DNA from: Alphaproteobacteria bacterium
GTDB lineage: Bacteria; Pseudomonadota; Alphaproteobacteria; Micropepsales; Micropepsaceae
NCBI GenBank assembly: GCA_019245415.1
Contig: JAFARO010000010.1
Span: 124,001 to 188,000, forward strand
DNA length: 64,000 nucleotides
Direction: 5' to 3'
The translations under genes and the position numbers were made by a program. Numbering within the stretch: the first letter of the stretch is position 1; every line of letters begins with the position of its first letter. The notes under the pieces are model-generated. The model saw only the letters and a list, made by a program, of their open reading frames with translations. It was not told the origin of the DNA and ran no database searches. Shown here piece by piece: positions 59,261 through 64,000 of the stretch.

Positions 59261-60373
59261 CTACTCCGCCGCCAGCAGCTTGGCGCCGCTGCGGGAGGTG
59301 AAGTTGATGCTCTGCAGGTACTGAATGCCGGCCTCGGCGATATCGTCGCCGACCATGCGCTCGCCCTCGCCTTTGAGCTCGTCCATGTCGACATACATGG
59401 CATAGAAGGCGCGGGTGCGCTCGGTGACGATGCCGGCGTTGAGCAGGGTCTTGATCAGCACACGGAAGATGTTGGTCGACTGCTTCATGCTCTCGCGGCG
59501 GTCGTCGTCGGTATAAGCCTCCAGGATCGCGGCGCGCGCTTCCTGCCAGTCGATGCCGACGCTGGCATAGACGCTCTGCATCTGCTCGGAATTGACGAGG
59601 TTGAACAGCAAGGTCTGGAAGCACTGCGCCGCCCAGTCCTCGACGATGTTGTGCTCTTCCGGCGTGAGCTTGGGGATGGTGCGGTCGGCCCAGATCTTGC
59701 CGAATTTGTGGTGGAAGGCCTCGTCGGTCATCACCAATTGGCAGAGCTTGACCAGCAGCGGGTCCTGGCTCTTCTGGTACAGCGTCGCGAACGCGCCCAT
59801 GGCGAGGCCCTCGACCAGCATCTGCATGCCGACGATCTTCTTGTAGACCTCCGGCGCGCCGACGATCTCGGTCAGCATGTTCTTCAGCGTCTCGCCGCAA
59901 GGCAAGGGCGAGCCCCAGCGCGCCTTGATATAGGCGCTGAAGGCGGTGACGTGGCGGGCTTCCTCGCGCGTCTGGTTGGCGGCGTATTCCTGCGCGCCGG
60001 GATCCTTGAGGATGTGGCAGAGCGAGGCCGAGAGCGCGAGCGCGCCCTGCTCGCCGTGCAGGATGCCGCTGATCTGCCAGCGCGAGGCCTCGTTGGCGAA
60101 TTTGATCTTGTCCGCTTCGCTCATGCGGTCGCCGATGCGGGTGGAGAAGATCGGGAAGAACCCGCGCGGCATAATGGTCTCGGCCGCGAGATCGAAGGGC
60201 TGGTCGAAGTCGATGTACTTCTTGTCCAGCGGATCCCAGAAATGATCGTTGGTGGCGGAGATGATCTTGTCGAACGCCGTGGAGCGCCGGCCATAACGCT
60301 CCGGCTCCAGCATCGCCGGGAAGTTGTCCGGAGCCACGGCGTCATAGGCATTGTCTTTGGTGATCTGGACCAT
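59261..60373 (-). CDS. ferritin-like diiron protein, paralogue 2
   Basis: A 370-residue protein closely related to the product of 45645-46763. The segment from LHGEQGALALSASLCHIL through EEARHVTAFSAYIKARWG is nearly identical in the two. All six diiron ligands are kept: HGEQ, EEARH, LVEGLAMG and DEAFHHKFG. The N- and C-terminal regions and residues 60-95 (PRGFFPIFSTRIGD) differ most. The shared operator upstream suggests joint control. The reaction is unknown. Confidence 0.8.
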   Translation of the reverse strand: MVQITKDNAYDAVAPDNFPAMLEPERYGRRSTAFDKIISATNDHFWDPLDKKYIDFDQPFDLAAETIMPRGFFPIFSTRIGDRMSEADKIKFANEASRWQISGILHGEQGALALSASLCHILKDPGAQEYAANQTREEARHVTAFSAYIKARWGSPLPCGETLKNMLTEIVGAPEVYKKIVGMQMLVEGLAMGAFATLYQKSQDPLLVKLCQLVMTDEAFHHKFGKIWADRTIPKLTPEEHNIVEDWAAQCFQTLLFNLVNSEQMQSVYASVGIDWQEARAAILEAYTDDDRRESMKQSTNIFRVLIKTLLNAGIVTERTRAFYAMYVDMDELKGEGERMVGDDIAEAGIQYLQSINFTSRSGAKLLAAE

Positions 60374-60402
60374 GGCGGCACTCCGGCAAATGGCGCTTGC
60401 CG

Positions 60403-60472
60403 CTAATATGGCCCGTCTGTGTGAACAGTCAATAAAAATGACGGACGCGTCATCATTTGTGACGCTGTGTCA
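60403..60472 (-). promoter_or_regulatory. predicted promoter and operator of diiron gene 2
   Basis: Read on the minus strand: ATGACG-N4-CGTCAT (60438-60453), 5 bp, -35-like TTGACT (60427-60432), and a -10-like CATATT (60405-60410, 16-bp spacer) or TATTAG (60403-60408, 18-bp spacer). A second, imperfect TGAC-N5-GTCA lies at 60460-60472. The 60474-60644 stretch beyond it shows nothing further. Confidence 0.65.
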
Positions 60473-60644
60473 TCGCCGGCTCTTAGATCCTATTTTGAAG
60501 GGACGGCAGCGGATGGTGCGGCCGGCGGAGCTGGAGCAGGCTGTGCCAGAGGAGCTGCCGGTACCGGAGCCGCTCCAGCAGGCATGGGGATGTTAAGTCC
60601 AGACGCTGGAAGGATGCTCTTTCCCAACCCTAGCGGACTGTTCG

Positions 60645-61109
60645 TCATCGGTCGGAACTCCTTACGCCGTATTGCTCGTCAAAGTAGGCATTCGCCTCGC
60701 CTTTTGCCAGAGAAAATATTCGCTCCGAGTGTTCGAAACCGCTGGGAAACACCTTGGTTTCGGCCTCGAGTTGCAGATGGCGCAGCCTTCGAACTCTTTC
60801 CGCGATCTCATCTGCACTGAGCTTTCCTGCATAGACGTTCTCCCATTCGAATTGGGATTCGATGAACAGCCGTTCGAGGACAATTGTCAGTTCGCTTGCG
60901 GCCTTCAGATTGCGAGAAAAAGGAAATACCTCTTTGAGCGCATCGATAACCTGCGACAGCGCAATGATGGCGCCCCACAACAGCGCCAGTTGCTGCCACA
61001 CAGCCCAAGAGGCGATGCCTGCGCTGGATGCGACTGCCTTAATTACACTGATCCGGCGGTCTTTGTGGGCCAGCTCGTTGCGGTGCAGGCGCATGTAAAC
61101 AGCCGCCAC
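60645..61109 (-). CDS. membrane protein of unknown function, possible 5' frameshift
   Basis: Up to 154 residues from a GTG at 61109. VAAVYMRLHRNELAHKDRRI precedes two hydrophobic segments (VIKAVASSAGIASWAVWQQL and LALLWGAIIALSQVIDALKE), then a helical soluble tail rich in Glu (LERLFIESQFEWENVYAGKL). The same frame continues upstream (AEDHRQQGQYWKQLVELK) without a start codon. An ATG exists just upstream in another frame beside a GGAGG, next to a run of four G. Lower GC content than its neighbours suggests recent acquisition. Confidence 0.58.
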   Translation of the reverse strand: MAAVYMRLHRNELAHKDRRISVIKAVASSAGIASWAVWQQLALLWGAIIALSQVIDALKEVFPFSRNLKAASELTIVLERLFIESQFEWENVYAGKLSADEIAERVRRLRHLQLEAETKVFPSGFEHSERIFSLAKGEANAYFDEQYGVRSSDR

Positions 61110-61254
61110 CTTGAGCTCTACGAGCTGTTTCCAGTATTGGCCCTGTTGTCGATGATCCTCTGCCCCATTACCTCCGCCCCGACAGGAGGCGGATATCTAT
61201 GCCTTGGTTTCGGATGCTGTCAATTTACGCGAGAATGCCGCAACGCCTTCTCTC

Positions 61255-61842
61255 TTAAAGCGTGCCTTTGGTCGACGCCACGCTGCCTTCCAGCCTCTCG
61301 TCCGGGGTCATTGCCTGGCGGAGCGCGCGGGCGGTGGCCTTGAAGCAGCTTTCGACGATGTGATGGCTGTTGCTGCCGTAGAGGTTTTCGAGGTGCAGGC
61401 AGAGCCCGGCATGCTGGGAAAAGGCCTGAAACCATTCCTTGAACAGCTCGGTGTCCATCTCGCCGAGCTTGGGCGCGGGAACCGTCACCCTCCAGATGAA
61501 ATAGGGCCGGTTGGAAAGATCGATGGCCGCGCGAGTCAGGGTCTCGTCCATCGGGATCAGCGCCGCGCCGAACCGGGTAATGCCGGCGAAATCGCCCAGC
61601 GCCTTTTTCACCGCCTGGCCGATGACGATGGCGGTGTCCTCGGTGGTGTGATGGAAGTCGACATGCAGATCGCCCTGGGCGCGGACCTTGAGGTCGATCA
61701 TCGCATGGCGGCCGAAGCTCTCGAGCATGTGGTCGAGGAAGCCGATGCCGGTATCGACGTCGCAATCGCCCGCGCCGTCGAGGTCGAGGGAGACCGCGAT
61801 CTCGGTCTCGCGCGTCTTGCGTTCGACGGTCGCCGTGCGCAT
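61255..61842 (-). CDS. hisB: imidazoleglycerol-phosphate dehydratase HisB
   Basis: A 195-residue monofunctional enzyme of histidine synthesis, with manganese. [20 protein letters not shown] and [20 protein letters not shown] are the first metal-binding repeat; [20 protein letters not shown] is the second. It is separated by 54 kb from hisH-hisA; in many alphaproteobacteria it adjoins both those genes and hslV. hslV is still 1.9 kb away on the other strand here. Confidence 0.97.
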   Translation of the reverse strand: MRTATVERKTRETEIAVSLDLDGAGDCDVDTGIGFLDHMLESFGRHAMIDLKVRAQGDLHVDFHHTTEDTAIVIGQAVKKALGDFAGITRFGAALIPMDETLTRAAIDLSNRPYFIWRVTVPAPKLGEMDTELFKEWFQAFSQHAGLCLHLENLYGSNSHHIVESCFKATARALRQAMTPDERLEGSVASTKGTL

Positions 61843-61915
61843 GGCTGCACTCCCAAATCGCTTCGCGTGAGGTTATAGTCGGCGCCGCGGCCGCTGTCGA
61901 AGTCCGAGGCCCCGG

Positions 61916-62419
61916 ATGCACAAGACGATGGCTTTCATTGCCTTTGCGGCGGGACTGTCGGCGACACCCTTGCTCGCCGCCGATGCCGGCTCGGTCGCGG
62001 CCGACGGCACGGTGACGATCCGCCCGGGCGAAGCATTCGAGATCGCGTTCGCGGACGGCGACGATCTCTCCCATCCGAAATTCTCGCGCGTCCTCGATCA
62101 CCTCGACCAGAACGTCGTGGGCTGGCACAAGCCCGATCCGAACGCGCCCTCGCCCTCGGGCCCGCGCTTGATGTCCTTCGAATTCCAGAACGAAGGCGCC
62201 AGCCTCAAGCTGCTCGTCCGCAACGACACCGGCGTCGCAATCAAATATGACGCGACCATGGTGGCGCAAATGCCGGACGGGAAACTCGTTTCCAGCCATA
62301 CTTCCGTTTGCCCCTCCTTTCCCGGCATGCTGGGCAACGAATTGTGGGCCCAGCCGATCGTCATGCTGAAACTGTCGAAGTTTCAGCGGGCGACCGAAGA
62401 CAGCTTCGTCTGCGAATGA
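61916..62419 (+). CDS. secreted protein of unknown function
   Basis: A 167-residue protein with a signal peptide (MHKTMAFIAFAAGLSATPLL). The mature region begins AADAGSVAADGTVTIRPGEA and is predicted beta-rich, with two Cys (TSVCPSFPG and the terminal FVCE) that may pair. No family is recognised. The stop overlaps the kynU start by 4 bp, so the two are translated together. It is divergent from hisB. Confidence 0.62.
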   Translation: MHKTMAFIAFAAGLSATPLLAADAGSVAADGTVTIRPGEAFEIAFADGDDLSHPKFSRVLDHLDQNVVGWHKPDPNAPSPSGPRLMSFEFQNEGASLKLLVRNDTGVAIKYDATMVAQMPDGKLVSSHTSVCPSFPGMLGNELWAQPIVMLKLSKFQRATEDSFVCE

Positions 62420-63672
62420 CCTGGGAAGCGCTCGATCGCGACGATCCGCTGGCCTGGCTGCGCGGCGAATTCCATCTGAGCCCCGGCGTCATCTATCTCG
62501 ACGGCAATTCGCTCGGATTGTTGTCGAAGCCGGCGGAGCGCGCGCTGCTCGAGGCGCTCGAGACCTGGAAGCGGCGCGGCATCGACGGCTGGCTCGGCGG
62601 CGGCCATCCCTGGTTCCATTTCGCCGAGGAACTGGGGGCGCGCATCGCGCCGCTGCTCGGCGCGGAAGCGGACGAAGTGCTGATCGCGGGCTCGACCAGC
62701 ATCAACCTGCATCAGATGCTGGCGACCCTGTTCCGGCCCGAACCGGGACGCGACAAGATCCTGATCGAGGAAGACGCCTTTCCGACCGACGCCCATGTCG
62801 CCAAGAGCCATCTCAAGCTTCGCGGCCTCGATCCTGGGCGCAACCTTGTCGTCGTGCCGAGCGCCGGTGGCACTGCGATCGACGAAGCCGCGATAATCGC
62901 GGCAATGCGCGACGACGTCGCTTTCGCCATCCTGCCGACGGCGCTCTATCGCAGCGGCCAGCTGCTCGACGTCGCGCGCCTCGCGGCCCTGGCCCGCGAA
63001 AAGGGCGTGACGCTCTGCCTCGATGCCTGTCATTCGGCGGGCGCGGTCGCGCATCGCTTTCACGACCAGGGCGTCGATTGCGCGGTGTTCTGCACCTACA
63101 AATACCTGAACGCCGGACCGGGCGCGGTCGCGGGCCTCTATGTCCATCGCAAGCATCACGGCACTGCACCGGGACTGGCGGGCTGGTTCTCGTCGGCAAA
63201 AGACCGCCAGTTCGACATGAAGAACGAGCTGGACCCTGCCGATACCGCCGGCGCCTACCAGATCGGCACCCCGCATATCCTCAGCATGGCGCCGCTGCTC
63301 GGCACGCTGGAGCTGATCGAGCGCGCCGGCATGGCGAGCTTGCGGGCACGTTCGCTCAAGCTGACCGGCTTGCTGATGGACCTCGCCGAGCGCGATCTTG
63401 CGCCGCAGGGCTTCACGCTCGCCACGCCGCGCGAAGAGCATCGCCGCGGTGGGCACGTGGCGTTGCGCCACGCGGAAGCCGCGCGCCTATGCAAGGCGTT
63501 GAAGCAGCAGGACGTGATCCCCGACTTCCGACCGCCCGACATCGTGCGGCTGTCGCCCTCGCCGCTCTATACCAGCTTCGCCGAAGTCGTCGGCGCCGTT
63601 GCCATCCTGAAACGGATCGCCCAGGAAAAGACCTATCTGCAATTCCCCAACCTGCGCGACACGGTGGCGTAG
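62416..63672 (+). CDS. kynU: kynureninase
   Basis: A 418-residue PLP enzyme hydrolysing kynurenine to anthranilate and alanine. VIYLDGNSLGLLSKPAERAL is the N-terminal signature, SGWFSSAKDR-like GWFSSAKDRQFDMKNEL follows, LDACHSAGAV holds the PLP Asp and FCTYKYLNAGPGAVAG holds the Schiff-base Lys. IPDFRPPDIVRLSPSPLYTS is the C-terminal domain. No other kynurenine-pathway genes are in the window. Confidence 0.96.
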   Translation: MTWEALDRDDPLAWLRGEFHLSPGVIYLDGNSLGLLSKPAERALLEALETWKRRGIDGWLGGGHPWFHFAEELGARIAPLLGAEADEVLIAGSTSINLHQMLATLFRPEPGRDKILIEEDAFPTDAHVAKSHLKLRGLDPGRNLVVVPSAGGTAIDEAAIIAAMRDDVAFAILPTALYRSGQLLDVARLAALAREKGVTLCLDACHSAGAVAHRFHDQGVDCAVFCTYKYLNAGPGAVAGLYVHRKHHGTAPGLAGWFSSAKDRQFDMKNELDPADTAGAYQIGTPHILSMAPLLGTLELIERAGMASLRARSLKLTGLLMDLAERDLAPQGFTLATPREEHRRGGHVALRHAEAARLCKALKQQDVIPDFRPPDIVRLSPSPLYTSFAEVVGAVAILKRIAQEKTYLQFPNLRDTVA

Positions 63673-63729
63673 CGTCGACTCGCGTTTTCGGGCGTTTGAG
63701 GAAAACCGCAGAGTTCCTATATTGCTCCC

Positions 63730-64000
63730 ATGACAAAATCCGATTGGCACTCCACCACCATCCTCTCCGTCCGCAAAGGCGGCCGGGTCGTGGTCGCCGG
63801 CGACGGCCAGGTCACGGCCGACAAGACCATCATGAAGGCCAATGCGCGCAAGGTCCGCCGCCTGGCCAAGGGCGATGTCGTGGTGGGATTCGCGGGCGCG
63901 ACCGCCGACGCCTTTGCGCTCTCCGAGCGGCTCGAGGCCAAGATAGAGCAGCATCCCGGCAACCTCGCCCGCGCCTGCGTCGAGCTCGCCAAGGACTGGC
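63730..64000 (+). CDS. hslV: ATP-dependent protease subunit HslV, 3' part outside the window
   Basis: The first 90 residues of the HslUV proteolytic subunit. Alphaproteobacterial HslV is cleaved to expose a Thr: [20 protein letters not shown] contains it. [20 protein letters not shown] and [20 protein letters not shown] are family segments. The reading frame is open at the window end. hslU is expected just beyond. Confidence 0.95.
   Translation, partial: MTKSDWHSTTILSVRKGGRVVVAGDGQVTADKTIMKANARKVRRLAKGDVVVGFAGATADAFALSERLEAKIEQHPGNLARACVELAKDW

Noticed and set aside
57959-60406. 815-residue plus-strand frame spanning mmcB, the M24 gene and diiron gene 2
   Set aside because: Three well-supported minus-strand genes explain the same DNA. 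The long frame mirrors their codon bias.

Overview
The window is chromosomal DNA of a GC-rich alphaproteobacterium. Supporting evidence: the run mnmG-rsmG-parA-parB with two perfect parS palindromes (one of them inside rsmG), a RegB/RegA-type redox two-component pair next to a Sco-like copper protein, an mmcB-mmcQ pair preceded by an alphaproteobacterial SOS box, GGAAC-N16-CGTT (EcfG-type) promoters, and the hisB/hslV neighbourhood. I cannot name the genus.

Layout. 1-1490 is a lower-GC accessory patch: an IS1595-type transposase fragment, a DUF6471 protein and a membrane-anchored unknown. 1438-5595 is the chromosome-partition locus. 5621-17070 holds minus-strand housekeeping genes (hisA, hisH, a DUF4153 membrane protein, lepA, an MFS transporter, pheT, pheS, rplT, rpmI), interrupted by one plus-strand methyltransferase. 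17210-26835 is envelope and stress material: an RHH regulator divergent from a soluble sensor-less histidine kinase, mscL, msrB, a Lys/Ala-rich histone-like protein, two coiled-coil membrane proteins, a protein with five GLPVM repeats, a BrkB-type protein and an AsmA-like protein. 26871-29515 is a two-gene exonuclease/ATP-dependent ligase cassette. 29519-30107 is a gene-free, repeat-filled stretch. 30108-32163 looks like a stress operon (DUF6496, DUF6328, SDR). 32234-34972 is a partial histidine-utilisation cluster (hutF divergent from hutG-hutD). 35037-43130 holds secreted and peripheral proteins and tRNA-Arg(CCG). 43281-52870 is a mixed region with a degenerate CHASE2-cyclase, a diiron protein, a GSCFA/SGNH-like pair and a PQQ-type dehydrogenase. 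52966-54702 is tRNA-Ala(CGC), yggT, a DUF167 gene and folD. 54963-59176 is sco/regB/regA, mmcQ/mmcB and an M24 protein. 59261-64000 is a second diiron paralogue, an unknown membrane protein, hisB, kynU and the start of hslV.

The strongest new observation is a small predicted regulon. Two paralogous ferritin-like diiron proteins, 13 kb apart and on opposite strands, each have the palindrome ATGACG-N4-CGTCAT placed exactly 5 bp upstream of the predicted -35 box. Other notable points are the SOS box lying within the spacer of the predicted mmcB promoter, the CHASE2-cyclase that has lost catalytic residues, the ligase cassette lacking two of its four usual genes, and two families of intergenic palindromes that share the termini CGTCAT...ATGACG. 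One repeat copy supplies the 3' end of mmcQ, and a related palindrome sits in frame inside the ligase gene.
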